Source of the DNA: Corynebacterium kalinowskii | Lineage (GTDB): Bacteria; Actinomycetota; Actinomycetes; Mycobacteriales; Mycobacteriaceae | DNA: 64,000 nucleotides | NCBI RefSeq assembly: GCF_009734385.1 | Contig: NZ_CP046452.1 | Coordinates: 1,736,001 to 1,800,000 of the forward strand | Direction: 5' to 3' | Shown: positions 8,122 through 17,512 of the stretch, one piece after another | How positions within the stretch are numbered: position 1 is the first letter of the stretch | Layout of the letters: each line of letters opens with the position of its first letter | Made by a program: the position numbers and the translations under genes | Notes under the pieces: model-generated | The model's database searches: none | What the model was told of the DNA's origin: nothing | Seen by the model: the letters and a program-made list of their open reading frames with translations, nothing else

Positions 8122-8754
8122 TTAGTCCACGGAGACGGTCTGGAGTTGGTCAATCACGAAGTGAACCAGCGGACCTAAAGTAGCCATGCCATCACGCACT
8201 GCAGCGCGAGAAGCAGCCATGTTAACGATTACCGTCGAACCGGACACACCTGCCACCCCACGGGAAGTCACGGCATCGATAGCGCCACAAGCAAGACCAG
8301 AGGCTCGCAGTGCTTGCGAAATGCCAGGAAGCAACTGATCCAAAACTGCACGAGTAGCATCTGGCGTCCTGTCACGAGGGCCGACACCCACACCACCCAC
8401 GGTCAAGACGAGGTCCACTCCGCCCACGACTCCAGTTTCGATAGCTTTCCGAATGGTTGCTTTCTTCGCGCGAACCTCCACCACAGCATCAACAGCGAAA
8501 CCATCCTCGGCAAGCAATTCGGCGACCAAACGATCAGCGTCCTCTCCCGTGCACAGGGAATGATCCGCCACCAGAACCACGAGGGCGCGACGTGGCGCCG
8601 AAGCCTTTAGCGCCTCGTTTTCCTGCGCGATTAGGAAGTCTGCATCGGGCTCATCGACGCCATCTAACAGAGCAGTGCTGAGACCGGTGTCAGGGATTAC
8701 GTCCCTTTCAATGAGATCGTCGGTGAATTCCCCCGAGGTCGCCTGGCTTGGCAT
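8122..8754 (-). CDS. MogA/MoaB-family molybdopterin-binding protein
   Basis: The 210-residue protein has the MoCF fold motif VLTVGGVGVGPRDRTPDATR (TGGTGxxxRDxTPE family) at about residues 117-136. MogA/MoaB proteins adenylylate molybdopterin or act as accessory cofactor proteins. Position after htrA matches moaB2 after pepD in mycobacteria. An N-terminal extension of about 55 residues precedes the fold. The start ATG at 8754 is preceded by AAGGA at a long spacing. Confidence 0.82.
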   Translation of the reverse strand: MPSQATSGEFTDDLIERDVIPDTGLSTALLDGVDEPDADFLIAQENEALKASAPRRALVVLVADHSLCTGEDADRLVAELLAEDGFAVDAVVEVRAKKATIRKAIETGVVGGVDLVLTVGGVGVGPRDRTPDATRAVLDQLLPGISQALRASGLACGAIDAVTSRGVAGVSGSTVIVNMAASRAAVRDGMATLGPLVHFVIDQLQTVSVD

Positions 8755-8862
8755 AGTGTTCGTGTCCTTTACAAGTGAAGTTTTGTGGGCGCTACTAGTT
8801 AAATTCTCTTATTCGAAGAATAAACCGACGCAACTAGAAAAGATACCGAAAGGGCTGGTTTG

Positions 8863-10293
8863 TTACTCCGAAGGCAAGGTGACCTCTACCGTTCGAGTTT
8901 GCTTCGAGTTCGGATTAGTAACCTCCAACTTGATCGTCTCACCAAAGTCGTGCGAACGCACAGCGGCGATGAGAGCATCAGCATTGTCGATAAGCCGATC
9001 GTTGACCTTAGTAATCAGATCTCCTTCAGAAATACCCGCCTTACCAGCAGGCCCCTGGGCATCTACTCCCGCAATCAACGCACCGCGATAGTTGGAGTTT
9101 TGTGATACCTTCACGCCGATCATTGGCTGCTTGACCTGGCCGCCCTTGACCAATTGGTCTGCGATCCGCTTCGCCTGATTGGCAGGAATTGCAAAGCCCA
9201 AACCAATGGAACCGGACTGCTCGCCACTGCCCTGACTCATCGAGGCAATAACAGAGTTCATACCAATCAAGTTGCCCTCCATGTCCACGAGCGGGCCACC
9301 CGAATTACCGGGGTTGATGGCGGCGTCGGTTTGGATGGCGTCGATAAGCGAGCTTTCGCCGCCGTTACCACCTGAGGCGCGTACTGGTCGGTTGAGCGCG
9401 GACACGATGCCCGAAGTAACGGTCGCAGACAACCCCAAAGGCGAACCGATGGCGACAACTTCCTGGCCAACGGTCACTTCATCAGAATTACCGAAGGACA
9501 GCGTCGGCAAGCCGGAGACATCTCTGATCTTGATTACTGCAATGTCGGTGCTCGCATCGCCGGCGATGAGATCCGCCGGGTGAACTGACCCATCGTTGAG
9601 ATTGACCTCAATCGCACCCCCCTGCTTAGCGTCACCTACGACGTGATTGTTGGTCAGTACGAGCCCATCCGAGGAAATGATCGAGCCCGAGCCTTCACCA
9701 AATCCATTGCGGGTAGAGACCTGGATGGACACAACCGCAGGTAGGACCCGATGCGCCACTTCTTCAACGGAACCCGGCTGTGCGGTGCTCGCGCGAGACA
9801 CTGAATCCTGCTGCAGAGAGCTGTACACGGTACCGCTTGGCGACGCCTGGTTGAGCGCAACCGCAGTGATTACACCGGTACCCACTGACGCCGCAAGCAT
9901 CAGCGCCAATGCAGCGCCCAGCCCCACCTTGCGACCCTCCTTCTTCGGTGCCGCAAAGTGCTGAGGTTCCTGGGCTTGGCCGATAGCTGGCTCGGCTTGC
10001 TGTGTCTGTAAGTTTCCGGTCCCCGTGTCTGGTTCCCATTGAGAGAACTGCGTGGTATTTGCGCTTTGCGGGGTCGCATTGCCGAGCGGAGCTTCAGGCG
10101 ATTGTGGGGCTGAAGTGTTCGGCGCATTCTCCGAACCGGCCGGCCCCCACTGTGTGTACTGCTGCGTGTGTTGCGGCGATTGTGGGTTATTTCCACCGCT
10201 TAGTTGTGCGTAGGGGTTTCGTGGAGCGTCGCCGCTAGCCGTCGCATCAAGTGGCTGGCCATCGTTCGGATAGGACCCAGAATTATTGTTCAT
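8863..10293 (-). CDS. htrA: HtrA-like serine protease with PDZ domain (PepD type)
   Basis: The 476-residue protein has a Gln/Pro/Asn-rich cytoplasmic N-terminus, one membrane helix near 123-148, and an extracytoplasmic trypsin-like domain with H217 (TNNHVV), D250 (STDIAV) and S331 (NPGNSGGPL). A C-terminal PDZ domain follows. This is the actinobacterial HtrA/PepD layout, an envelope quality-control protease. The ATG at 10293 gives MNNNSG; a longer frame to 10344 is possible but covers likely promoter DNA. A terminator separates it from mprB, so it should have its own promoter; two direct repeats lie there. Confidence 0.88.
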   Translation of the reverse strand: MNNNSGSYPNDGQPLDATASGDAPRNPYAQLSGGNNPQSPQHTQQYTQWGPAGSENAPNTSAPQSPEAPLGNATPQSANTTQFSQWEPDTGTGNLQTQQAEPAIGQAQEPQHFAAPKKEGRKVGLGAALALMLAASVGTGVITAVALNQASPSGTVYSSLQQDSVSRASTAQPGSVEEVAHRVLPAVVSIQVSTRNGFGEGSGSIISSDGLVLTNNHVVGDAKQGGAIEVNLNDGSVHPADLIAGDASTDIAVIKIRDVSGLPTLSFGNSDEVTVGQEVVAIGSPLGLSATVTSGIVSALNRPVRASGGNGGESSLIDAIQTDAAINPGNSGGPLVDMEGNLIGMNSVIASMSQGSGEQSGSIGLGFAIPANQAKRIADQLVKGGQVKQPMIGVKVSQNSNYRGALIAGVDAQGPAGKAGISEGDLITKVNDRLIDNADALIAAVRSHDFGETIKLEVTNPNSKQTRTVEVTLPSE

Positions 10294-10344
10294 GTGACTA
10301 TTGAACCTTTCTCCACTGTTGAAGCTCTGAAACCGCTCCAGCAC

Positions 10345-10376
10345 TTAACTGAACACTTACTGTACGTTAGCTGAAC
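10345..10376 (-). promoter_or_regulatory. Direct repeat upstream of htrA, possible MprA site
   Basis: On the minus strand GTTCAGCTAA and GTTCAGTTAA occur 22 bases apart (two helical turns), 52-83 bp before the htrA ATG. Direct repeats are the usual target of OmpR-type regulators such as the adjacent MprA. The binding protein is inferred. Confidence 0.4.
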
Positions 10377-10377
10377 C

Positions 10378-10416
10378 AAAAAAGTCCCCGCCAGCACTAC
10401 TGCACTGGGGGAACTT
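10378..10416 (-). terminator. Terminator after mprB
   Basis: On the minus strand the arms AAGTTCCCCC and GGGGACTT are followed by a run of T. It separates mprAB from htrA. Confidence 0.65.
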
Positions 10417-10421
10417 GAGTT

Positions 10422-11876
10422 CTATCGGGACGCGATCCGAGCAGAAGCTTGACCGGCTTCCGGGGTGGAACCACCCGGGAGAGTGATCTGCATCAAGGTG
10501 CCACCGTCGTCGGAATCCCGCACCTCAATGGTGCCATTGTGGCGCTCGATCACCTGCTTCACAATCGACAGGCCGAGCCCGGAACCCGGCATCGAACGAG
10601 CTTGAACCGAGCGGTAGAAGCGCTCGAAGACTTTCGAACGTTCGTCGTTTGGAATTCCTGGGCCAGAGTCCGCGACCTTGACATGGATCGAATGCTCGTT
10701 GATAGGTTCCATCGAGAGCCGGACGACCCCATTCGGTGGCGACCACTTAGCTGCGTTGTCCATCAGGTTGACGGTGGCACGGCCTAGCGCAAAGGAATCA
10801 CCCTTGAGGAACCACTCGGCGCGTTCGAAAGTGAATTGTACGTCAGGGCGTCGGCGACGCACTCGCTCTAGAGAGCTCGCCATGGTGTCTTCGAGATCAA
10901 CAAGTTCCATCTCGCCTTGCTTTGCATCCTCGCGGGCGAGGTCGACCAGGTCACCGATCAAGGTAGACAGCTCATCGATCTGTGCGATCACGTCCTTTTC
11001 CAGGTCATGTAAGTCCGCAGAGGAGAAGTTCGGGGTCGGCGACTTGCTCACCATCATGAGCAGTTCGATGTTGGTGCGTAGCGATGTCAACGGAGTCTTC
11101 AGCTCATGTCCTGCATCTGCGACAAGCTCAGTTTGGCGCCTTCTCGACGCATCGAGCGACTCCAGCATGTCATTGAAGCTTCGAGTTAGTTGCGCCAGTT
11201 CGTCTCGACCATGAACCTCAATCGGCTCCAGGGAGTCCGTAGCAGTCACATGCTCGACTGCGCGTTGCAGCCGAGTCACGGGACGCAGACCAGTAGTCGA
11301 AACAACCATGCCGGCTGCAATAGCCATCAATGTACCCAGTCCGGCGATAATGAGGAGCACCATGCCGAGGGAACTGACCAACGTGTAGGTCGGGCCGAGG
11401 TCTTGCGAGAGAACAACGGTTGAACCGGCCGGATTATTCATGGCAATGACGCGCTCATCACCCTGATTTCGCAGGGTCATGCTGGTCTCGCCACGAATTA
11501 CTTGGCCTTCAACAACGAGGACGATGTCATCACCGATTCCCTGCGCGGCACCAGGAGGGAAAAATTGGATCTGAATGTCTGGATTGTAGTTTTTGAACAC
11601 CGCCAGTTCGCGATGGATTTCTTTTTGAAACTCCGGGTCTTCGCTCCTCGTGAGCACCGACTGCGCGGTCGTCGTGAGGTTGCTGTCGACTGTGCGGTTG
11701 AGGGATGTAGACACCGTCCAATAGGCAACGATAGTCATGACACTCACCGCGGCAGCAACCATTACCGCAGTGACGATCGCCAACTGCCAGCGCAATGGAG
11801 CTTTGCTCCAGGAACTGCGCTGCCAATTGTCCCTAGGTAGCGGCACGTCCTCCGCCGCTGGATTCGTGAGAATCAC
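10422..11876 (-). CDS. mprB: Sensor histidine kinase MprB
   Basis: The 484-residue kinase has TM1 near 31-54, an extracytoplasmic domain of about 110 residues, TM2 near 168-192, a HAMP linker, the phospho-acceptor H257 in [13 protein letters not shown], and HATPase boxes ([30 protein letters not shown]). It matches the mycobacterial MprB, a cell-envelope stress sensor. It overlaps mprA by four bases. In mycobacteria this pair controls pepD/htrA, sigma factor genes and itself; here that is inferred from gene order. Confidence 0.88.
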   Translation of the reverse strand: MILTNPAAEDVPLPRDNWQRSSWSKAPLRWQLAIVTAVMVAAAVSVMTIVAYWTVSTSLNRTVDSNLTTTAQSVLTRSEDPEFQKEIHRELAVFKNYNPDIQIQFFPPGAAQGIGDDIVLVVEGQVIRGETSMTLRNQGDERVIAMNNPAGSTVVLSQDLGPTYTLVSSLGMVLLIIAGLGTLMAIAAGMVVSTTGLRPVTRLQRAVEHVTATDSLEPIEVHGRDELAQLTRSFNDMLESLDASRRRQTELVADAGHELKTPLTSLRTNIELLMMVSKSPTPNFSSADLHDLEKDVIAQIDELSTLIGDLVDLAREDAKQGEMELVDLEDTMASSLERVRRRRPDVQFTFERAEWFLKGDSFALGRATVNLMDNAAKWSPPNGVVRLSMEPINEHSIHVKVADSGPGIPNDERSKVFERFYRSVQARSMPGSGLGLSIVKQVIERHNGTIEVRDSDDGGTLMQITLPGGSTPEAGQASARIASR

Positions 11877-12568
11877 TGCGCATTCTCACGCAATACATAT
11901 CCGACGCCACGAGCAGTGTGGATCAGACGGGATTCTCCTTCCGCCTCGGTCTTGCGACGCAAATACCCAATGTAAACTTCCAGGGCATTACCGGACGTTG
12001 GGAAATCGTAACCCCACACTTCTTCCAAGATCAGGGTGCGACTCAGCACCCGACGAGGGTTCGACAACAGCAACTCAAGCAATGCAAACTCGGTGCGAGT
12101 CAGGCTGATTTGACGCTCACCACGGTAGACCTCGCGGGTCTCGGTGTTGAGACGTAGATCTTCGAAAACAAGCTCTGCGCTCTGCTCTTCTGCGCCGTTA
12201 GACTCATTGAAAGAGCGACGTAGCAGCGAACGAACTCGAGCCAGGAGCTCCTCAAGGGCGAATGGTTTCGGGAGGTAGTCGTCAGCACCCGCATCCAGGC
12301 CAGCAACTCGGTCCGAGACACCATCACGAGCAGTCAAGACGAGGATTGGCCGATTGTCGCCACCGCTACGGAGCGTGCGGCACACTTCAAGTCCGTCCAG
12401 AATGGGCATCATCACGTCGAGGATGACCAGATCTGGTTGCTCTTTATGGATCATTTCGAGTGCAGCAGCGCCATTGTCGGCCAAGTGCACCTCGTATCCA
12501 TTGAAGGAGAGGGAGCGACGCAGGGACTCGCGAACGGCCTGTTCGTCATCGACAACAAGGAGTTTCAT
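11873..12568 (-). CDS. mprA: OmpR-family response regulator MprA
   Basis: The 231-residue regulator has a receiver domain with D7, D8 and phospho-acceptor D51 (LVILDVMMP), and K101-type PKPF, then an OmpR/PhoB winged helix ([16 protein letters not shown] ... [13 protein letters not shown]). It is the first gene of the mprAB unit. The intergenic 12,569-12,648 should contain the promoter; the segment is AT-rich but no box is clear enough to mark. Confidence 0.9.
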   Translation of the reverse strand: MKLLVVDDEQAVRESLRRSLSFNGYEVHLADNGAAALEMIHKEQPDLVILDVMMPILDGLEVCRTLRSGGDNRPILVLTARDGVSDRVAGLDAGADDYLPKPFALEELLARVRSLLRRSFNESNGAEEQSAELVFEDLRLNTETREVYRGERQISLTRTEFALLELLLSNPRRVLSRTLILEEVWGYDFPTSGNALEVYIGYLRRKTEAEGESRLIHTARGVGYVLRENAQ

Positions 12569-12644
12569 GGGGTTATTCGCCTGACTAGATAAATGAGATG
12601 GTCCGAATACTCGGTTTTGTCTGTATATTCTAAAGCATCAACAT

Positions 12645-12696
12645 AAGTAAAAGCCGACCCAATCCTTAAAAGTGTTATCAGGATTGAATCGGCTTT
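12645..12696 (-). terminator. Terminator of the rpmE-rpmF operon
   Basis: Two-part stem AAAGCCGA..AATCCT / AGGATT..TCGGCTTT, followed on the minus strand by TTTT. It insulates the ribosomal genes from mprA. Confidence 0.7.
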
Positions 12697-12724
12697 AAAT
12701 TTTTAGCCAGAATTCGCTAAAAGC

Positions 12725-12898
12725 TTAGAACTGCTCTACGTCTACAAGACCGAGCTGAGCTGCCTTGACCAGGCGACGTGGGATCTGAACCTCACGGCCA
12801 TCGATCTTGACGGTCTGGAGGGCGACATTGTCAGCCTTCCACTGGGAACGACGTGCGTGGGTGTTTGCACGCGACATACGACGCTTTGGAACTGCCAT
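12725..12898 (-). CDS. rpmF: 50S ribosomal protein L32
   Basis: The 57-residue product [20 protein letters not shown].. is L32. The usual four zinc cysteines of the C+ form are absent. The gene was found by reading the minus strand; AAGGAGGG precedes the ATG. It lies 18 bp after rpmE. Confidence 0.93.
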   Translation of the reverse strand: MAVPKRRMSRANTHARRSQWKADNVALQTVKIDGREVQIPRRLVKAAQLGLVDVEQF

Positions 12899-12916
12899 TT
12901 TGTTTTCCCTCCTTCT

Positions 12917-13183
12917 TTACTTGGTCTTCTTACGGCGCGCGAGTGCACCGTAACGCTGGTTGAACTTCTCGACGCGGCCAGCGGTGTCCATGACACGCTG
13001 CGCACCGGTCCAGAATGGGTGAGATTCGCTGGTGACGTCAACGACGATGAGTGGGTACTCGTTGCCGTCTTCCCACTCGATGGTGCGCTCGCCCTTGGCG
13101 GTGGACTTGGTCAGGAACTTAAAGCCCGTACCTGCGTCCTGGAATACCACTGGGTGGTAATCCGGGTGGATATCCTTCTTCAT
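12917..13183 (-). CDS. rpmE: 50S ribosomal protein L31, type B
   Basis: The 88-residue protein [20 protein letters not shown].. is the long type B L31, with [21 protein letters not shown]. It has no cysteine and so does not bind zinc. It is first in a two-gene unit with rpmF. GAGGGAA precedes the ATG. No clear Zur palindrome was found in the 140 bp upstream. Confidence 0.93.
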   Translation of the reverse strand: MKKDIHPDYHPVVFQDAGTGFKFLTKSTAKGERTIEWEDGNEYPLIVVDVTSESHPFWTGAQRVMDTAGRVEKFNQRYGALARRKKTK

Positions 13184-13324
13184 ATTTTTATTCCCTCAGG
13201 ATTGAACTTCAGGTCGCTTCTGCATGGCCATTATTTAAGGCGGCCACCGATCGTGCCTGAGTTGGGATTGTCAAAGTACAGCTGACAAAAGTCAGCACCG
13301 CAAAGACTATACACCCTGCTGAAG

Positions 13325-14185
13325 TCAGGAAGAAATTACATTTGCTTGCCGACGACGCTTCCCGAATTTCAACAGTCCCACAGCCACCACGAGGTACCCC
13401 GTTCCGATCACTACCCAGTCAATGGCGACCATACTGGACGGCATCACAAACGCAGAAAGTACCGTGCCCACGTGAAATCCGCCGTGGATTCCTGCAGCCT
13501 GCCAGAAGTTTCCTGTCTGCATGACCAGCGTTCCCGCGAGCAATCCGAAGCCGAGCGGCAGCATCAGATAAAGGAAGCGATCGAGTGTGCTTTGCTGTCC
13601 GCCATTGGAAATGAGGTGAATGACGGTGAATACGGCCGTCGTGAAGGCAAGTGTAACTTTCGGCCGCTGTGGCAACAGCTGAAACAGCCAGCCGCGAAAC
13701 AGCAGCTCTTCTGGAATCCCCTGCAAGAAAAAGGCTCGCCCCAGAATGAAGACGGTGAATGTCAACCAGGTCGCTTCACCTAGTTGCGATCCATCGATAA
13801 CTTCGCGCGGTGCATTCGGAAACAAAGACGTGGAAAGCGCTCGCGTTGCGACGACAATTGCCGCGCTCAGCAGCGTGCCAACGGCGAGCCCACTTGCCCA
13901 CTTCCGGTGGAAACGCATTCCCGTGATGCTGAATGGGCGGCGCTCAACCAGCTTGATCCACGTTGCGACGGCAGCCCACACCAGCAGGAACACAATAATG
14001 AAGATTGCCGACACAGCCCACAATTGTTGATAGTGGCTGAGATTATCGCTGGGCACCACCTTGTAGACGATCGCGCCGGCGGCGATATTCGCGCCAAATA
14101 GGATGCCCACTGCCACGATGCTGCGCAAGGCCAGCCCCCACCAGGTGGGTGGCACCAAGGGCTTAGGAAGAGATGGTGTAGTCAT
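13325..14185 (-). CDS. CPBP-family intramembrane metalloprotease
   Basis: The 286-residue polytopic protein has the CPBP/Abi motifs: PEELLFRGWLFQLLP (EExxxR), FTVIHL (second-motif His) and IHGGFHVGTVL. Such proteins are Rce1-like membrane proteases; in bacteria their substrates are mostly unknown, with roles in bacteriocin immunity or envelope signalling. The ATG at 14185 (MTTPSLPKPL) was chosen over an upstream GTG because it keeps the regulatory palindrome outside the gene. It is divergent from the two-component system and may be its target. Confidence 0.8.
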   Translation of the reverse strand: MTTPSLPKPLVPPTWWGLALRSIVAVGILFGANIAAGAIVYKVVPSDNLSHYQQLWAVSAIFIIVFLLVWAAVATWIKLVERRPFSITGMRFHRKWASGLAVGTLLSAAIVVATRALSTSLFPNAPREVIDGSQLGEATWLTFTVFILGRAFFLQGIPEELLFRGWLFQLLPQRPKVTLAFTTAVFTVIHLISNGGQQSTLDRFLYLMLPLGFGLLAGTLVMQTGNFWQAAGIHGGFHVGTVLSAFVMPSSMVAIDWVVIGTGYLVVAVGLLKFGKRRRQANVISS

Positions 14186-14241
14186 GCTTTTAGTCTCTGA
14201 CGGCTTCCCCCTGACGGCCACGCCCTCCAGTCATGACAACC

Positions 14242-14257
14242 CATGACCGTGGTCATG
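14242..14257. promoter_or_regulatory. Palindrome between the CPBP gene and the LiaSR-type system
   Basis: CATGACC-GT-GGTCATG, a seven-bp inverted repeat, lies 36-51 bases before the kinase start. A further half site TCATGAC lies at 14231-14237. The place and shape suit a dimeric LuxR/NarL-type response regulator acting on both divergent genes; the protein is inferred. Confidence 0.5.
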
Positions 14258-14279
14258 AGTTTTTGCACTGCCTGCTACC

Positions 14280-14285
14280 TACACT
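14280..14285 (+). promoter_or_regulatory. Leaderless -10 element of the sensor kinase gene
   Basis: TACACT ends seven bases before the ATG at 14293. This is why that start was preferred to an in-frame ATG at 14233. Confidence 0.5.
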
Positions 14286-14292
14286 CGAAGGT

Positions 14293-15423
14293 ATGGCTGG
14301 TCGTTCCTTCCGCAACAGCGTCATTGACCCCAAACTTTTCGACGCTTTTTTCTACATCACCATTGCCCTTTATCTACGCGTCTTTGGATATGTCGAGGAC
14401 ACCCTCGGATGGGTCCTTTCTGTTAGCACTCTCGCGGTGATGATTGTGACGTGGCACCGCTGGAAGCGTGCGCCACAATCGTCGCCGGTGACGGCTGTCT
14501 TTTTCACCCTGGCATCCACGGTGGGCTTCATCCTCATTGGCAATTTGCTCGGGATGGCGATGTTGTGGCTAGCGTTGACCCAGCTGATCTTCAGTGTGAA
14601 TAGCCGGTGGGCATGGGGATACCTTTTCCTTCTATCCGCCTCGACCTTTGTGTTGCACGCCGTTGTGGGCGGAAATGTGATCCGCGGGGTGTGGGAAGCA
14701 ACTGCGATGGCACTTCTCATGGCGTGTGGCCTCAATTTCGCATTGCTGCTCAAAGGTGCGGTGCAGTTAGACGAGGAACGAGCAAACGCATACGCCAAAC
14801 TGCAGCACCAGCTGGAACAAAGCCAAGACTTGGCTATCAATGAAGAACGCGCGCGCATCGCGAGCACCTTGCATGATGGCCTTGGACATAAGCTCACTGC
14901 GGTGTGCATGAGCTTGGATTACGTAGCTAAGACGATGTCTACGCGCCCGGAGCGGGCTCTAGAGGAAACTCGTATCGCCCGCGATCTCACCTCCGAGGCC
15001 ATCGATGACATGCGAAAAGTGGTACGCGCGATGAACCCAATCGCCATCGACAACAACCCGCTTACTACTATCCGCACGCTTGCGGACTCCTTTTCCACCA
15101 CGAGTTTGAAGGTGAGCTTTGAATCTGACGTTGAGGCTCTCTCAGAAGAGCAGGCTCTCCTGGCGCTCCGGTTCGCACAGGAAGCACTAACGAATGTGGT
15201 GCGCCACTCCGATGCCACTGAGATCCACATGAGCCTGCGCTCGGGCTCCCCCATCGAGTTCCGAATCCGAGATAACGGCCATGTGGTTGGTGACATTTCG
15301 CCAGGGTTCGGTCTTCGATCGTTAAGAGACCGCGCCGCTGAGCTCGGTGCGTCGCTCGCCTTCGACACTTCGAGCGGCTTCACCCTATCGCTCACTTTGC
15401 CGCAGGTAGAGGTAGTGGCATGA
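14293..15423 (+). CDS. NarL/LiaS-type sensor histidine kinase
   Basis: The 376-residue kinase has an N-terminal membrane domain with about five helices and no large outer loop, a coiled-coil linker, a HisKA_3 domain with H194 (IASTLHDGLGHKLTAV), and an HATPase domain (RFAQEALTNVVRHSDA, DNGHVVG, GFGLRSLRDRAAELG). Kinases of this build sense envelope stress or small hydrophobic signals. Its stop overlaps the regulator gene by four bases. The signal cannot be read from sequence. Confidence 0.85.
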   Translation: MAGRSFRNSVIDPKLFDAFFYITIALYLRVFGYVEDTLGWVLSVSTLAVMIVTWHRWKRAPQSSPVTAVFFTLASTVGFILIGNLLGMAMLWLALTQLIFSVNSRWAWGYLFLLSASTFVLHAVVGGNVIRGVWEATAMALLMACGLNFALLLKGAVQLDEERANAYAKLQHQLEQSQDLAINEERARIASTLHDGLGHKLTAVCMSLDYVAKTMSTRPERALEETRIARDLTSEAIDDMRKVVRAMNPIAIDNNPLTTIRTLADSFSTTSLKVSFESDVEALSEEQALLALRFAQEALTNVVRHSDATEIHMSLRSGSPIEFRIRDNGHVVGDISPGFGLRSLRDRAAELGASLAFDTSSGFTLSLTLPQVEVVA

Positions 15424-16019
15424 TTCGCATCGTTCTCGTAGACGACCATGAGCTCCTGCTCCGTGGCATGCAGCTCATGTTTGAAGAGGTGCCCGATATC
15501 GAGGTCGTCGGTGCCGCCCACAACGGTAACCAGGCTCTCGCCGTCATCAACTCGATTCAGCCTGATGTCGTGGTCACCGATGCTCGTATGCCCGAGCTTG
15601 ACGGGCTCGGCCTGGTTCGCAGCTGCCGAGATCGCCACCCAGGGATCCAGTTGCTTGTTCTGACTACCTTCGAGGATGCCCGAGCCGTCTCGCAGCTTAT
15701 CGACGCGGGTGCTTCCGGATACCTGTTGAAAGATGTCGAGCTCGACAAACTTGTGGAAGCCATCAAGGCAGTTGCTGACGGCGGTTTGGTGCTCGACCCT
15801 CGGGTCGCACGCTTCGCACGCCATGATGAGCTCTCCATTCTCACTCCTGCGGAATCTCGAGTGGCCAGACTGGTTGCGCTCGGAATGAACAATCGCGAGA
15901 TCGCCGCTAAACTCTTCCTTGCTGAGGGAACTGTGAAGAATCACGTTTCTCAATTGTTGCGAAAATTCGACGTTTCGGATCGAACTCAATTGGCTCTGAA
16001 ACTCGCTCGGGCGATGTGA
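15420..16019 (+). CDS. NarL/LuxR-family response regulator
   Basis: The 199-residue regulator has a receiver domain with D8, D9 and phospho-acceptor D54 (VVVTDARMP), then a LuxR helix-turn-helix (LTPAESRVARLVALGMNNREIAAKLFLAEGTVKNHVSQLLRKF). It is the partner of the kinase just upstream (ATGA overlap). The palindrome at 14242-14257 is a candidate autoregulatory site. Confidence 0.9.
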   Translation: MIRIVLVDDHELLLRGMQLMFEEVPDIEVVGAAHNGNQALAVINSIQPDVVVTDARMPELDGLGLVRSCRDRHPGIQLLVLTTFEDARAVSQLIDAGASGYLLKDVELDKLVEAIKAVADGGLVLDPRVARFARHDELSILTPAESRVARLVALGMNNREIAAKLFLAEGTVKNHVSQLLRKFDVSDRTQLALKLARAM

Positions 16020-16150
16020 TTGTGACTGGTGTGGCGTCGATAAGCGTGCTCGACTAGGCAATTAGGTTTTTTATCCTGCAAGCGGTAAGGTTTCCCCTTG
16101 CTGTTGTCGAAATATTCGTTTTCGCCCTCCTCAGCCGACTCAAGTGCGCC

Positions 16151-16168
16151 CCTAACCTGTTAGTTAGG
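16151..16168 (+). repeat. Small inverted repeat in the rpmB leader region
   Basis: CCTAAC-N6-GTTAGG lies 51-68 bp before rpmB, followed by the GC-rich CGCGGCGCC. It could be part of an mRNA leader hairpin or a binding site; nothing more can be said. Confidence 0.3.
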
Positions 16169-16218
16169 CGCGGCGCCTTTCGTCTAGTTGCAGGTGGGCG
16201 GCTAGGAGAAAGAAAGTT

Positions 16219-16455
16219 ATGTCGGCTATTTGCCAGGTAACGGGACGGAAGCCAAGTTTTGGCAAGACCGTTTCCCACTCGCACCGACGCACGTCTCGCC
16301 GTTGGAACCCCAACGTGCAGCGTCGTAAGTTTTTCGTGCCGTCCTTGGGACGCACCATCACCCTGACCGTATCCACCAAGGGCCTGAAGGTCATCGACCG
16401 CGACGGCATCGAGTCCGTCGTCGCTCAGATCCGCGCACGTGGGGAGAAGATCTAA
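16219..16455 (+). CDS. rpmB: 50S ribosomal protein L28
   Basis: The 78-residue protein [20 protein letters not shown].. is L28. It has a single cysteine (C5) and lacks the CxxC pairs of the zinc-binding form. AGGAGAAAG precedes the ATG. It heads the rpmB-rpmG-rpsN-rpsR operon, whose genes are 3-18 bp apart. Confidence 0.93.
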   Translation: MSAICQVTGRKPSFGKTVSHSHRRTSRRWNPNVQRRKFFVPSLGRTITLTVSTKGLKVIDRDGIESVVAQIRARGEKI

Positions 16456-16458
16456 CCC

Positions 16459-16623
16459 ATGGCACGTAATGACATTCGTCCAATCATCAAGCTGAAGTCT
16501 ACGGCTGGCACCGGTTACACCTACGTCACCCGTAAGAACAAGCGCAACAACCCGGACCGTATGACCATGAAGAAGTACGATCCGATCGTCCGCAAGCACG
16601 TCGAATTCCGCGAGGAGCGATAA
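16459..16623 (+). CDS. rpmG: 50S ribosomal protein L33
   Basis: The 54-residue product starts [20 protein letters not shown] and ends HVEFREER. It has no cysteine, so it is the zinc-independent form. The gene begins three bases after rpmB and ends three bases before rpsN. Confidence 0.93.
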   Translation: MARNDIRPIIKLKSTAGTGYTYVTRKNKRNNPDRMTMKKYDPIVRKHVEFREER

Positions 16624-16626
16624 TCT

Positions 16627-16932
16627 ATGGCTAAGAAGTCTAAGATCGCCAAGAACGAGCAGCGCAAGGAAATCGTCGCCCGCTACGCGGAGCGTCGCGC
16701 TGAGCTCAAGGCTATTATCAAGAACCCTAATTCCACTGACGAAGAGCGTCTCGACGCCCAGTTCGAGTTGAACCGTCAGCCACGTGACGCTTCCCCAGCA
16801 CGCGTTCGCAACCGCGACGCAGCTGATGGCCGTCCACGCGGCTTCCTTCGTAAGTTCGGTCTGTCCCGTGTCCGCATGCGCGAAATGGCTCACCGCGGTG
16901 AGCTGCCGGGCGTCCGTAAGTCCAGCTGGTAA
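16627..16932 (+). CDS. rpsN: 30S ribosomal protein S14, zinc-independent long form
   Basis: The 101-residue protein has the long S14 N-terminus and the C-terminal [20 protein letters not shown]. The two CxxC pairs of the short zinc form are absent. Confidence 0.93.
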   Translation: MAKKSKIAKNEQRKEIVARYAERRAELKAIIKNPNSTDEERLDAQFELNRQPRDASPARVRNRDAADGRPRGFLRKFGLSRVRMREMAHRGELPGVRKSSW

Positions 16933-16950
16933 TAGGGAGATTTGCCTACA

Positions 16951-17199
16951 ATGAAGCGCACTAACATGAAGAAGGCGCGGATCGAGCAGTCCCGCCGCCC
17001 AAAGAAGAACCCACTCAAGGCAGCTGGCGTTGAGAAGGTCGACTACAAGGACATCAACACCCTTCGCCTTTTCATCTCCGACCGCCACAAGATCCGCTCT
17101 CGTCGCGTCACGGGCTTGACCCCTCAGCAGCAGCGCCAGGTCGCTACCGCTGTGAAGAACGCCCGCGAGATGGCTCTCCTGCCGTTCACCAGCCGTTAA
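16951..17199 (+). CDS. rpsR: 30S ribosomal protein S18
   Basis: The 82-residue protein begins [20 protein letters not shown] and ends [10 protein letters not shown]. It has no cysteine, unlike the CPFC-type S18. The ATG at 16951 is preceded by GGGAG at 11 bases; an in-frame TTG at 16942 is less likely. Confidence 0.92.
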   Translation: MKRTNMKKARIEQSRRPKKNPLKAAGVEKVDYKDINTLRLFISDRHKIRSRRVTGLTPQQQRQVATAVKNAREMALLPFTSR

Positions 17200-17306
17200 G
17201 TCGACTGAGTCAACGCTAAAACGCTCTGCCACTGGTTAGATTCGGTGGCTAATCGATAACACAGCGAGCTTGTGCCGCTGACCATCGTGACACGGCACAA
17301 CTTTTG

Positions 17307-17343
17307 AAAGAGGCCCTTGGTTTTTACCGAGGGCCTCTTTTTT
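17307..17343 (+). terminator. Terminator of the ribosomal protein operon
   Basis: Stem AAAGAGGCCCT / AGGGCCTCTTT, extendable through TGG/CCG to the loop TTTTTA, then TTT. From here to 17,512 there is no gene; the last part must hold the promoter of the next gene. Confidence 0.85.
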
Positions 17344-17512
17344 GTTTGTTGCTGGAGCCCGTCATCTCACAGACTGGCTATCCCTCGAGATCGAGGCAGC
17401 ATTGGACATCGGACGCCACTTTGCCGCAACCACAATGCTTTTCAACGAGCATAGAAGTAGTCTCAAACTAGAGTAAAACGAGGTAGCGTCTCCTAGGGCA
17501 GTAGGAACAGCA

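Noticed and set aside
13184..13324. Zur operator before rpmE
   Set aside because: No TGATAATNATTATCA-like palindrome found; the visible repeats are unrelated.
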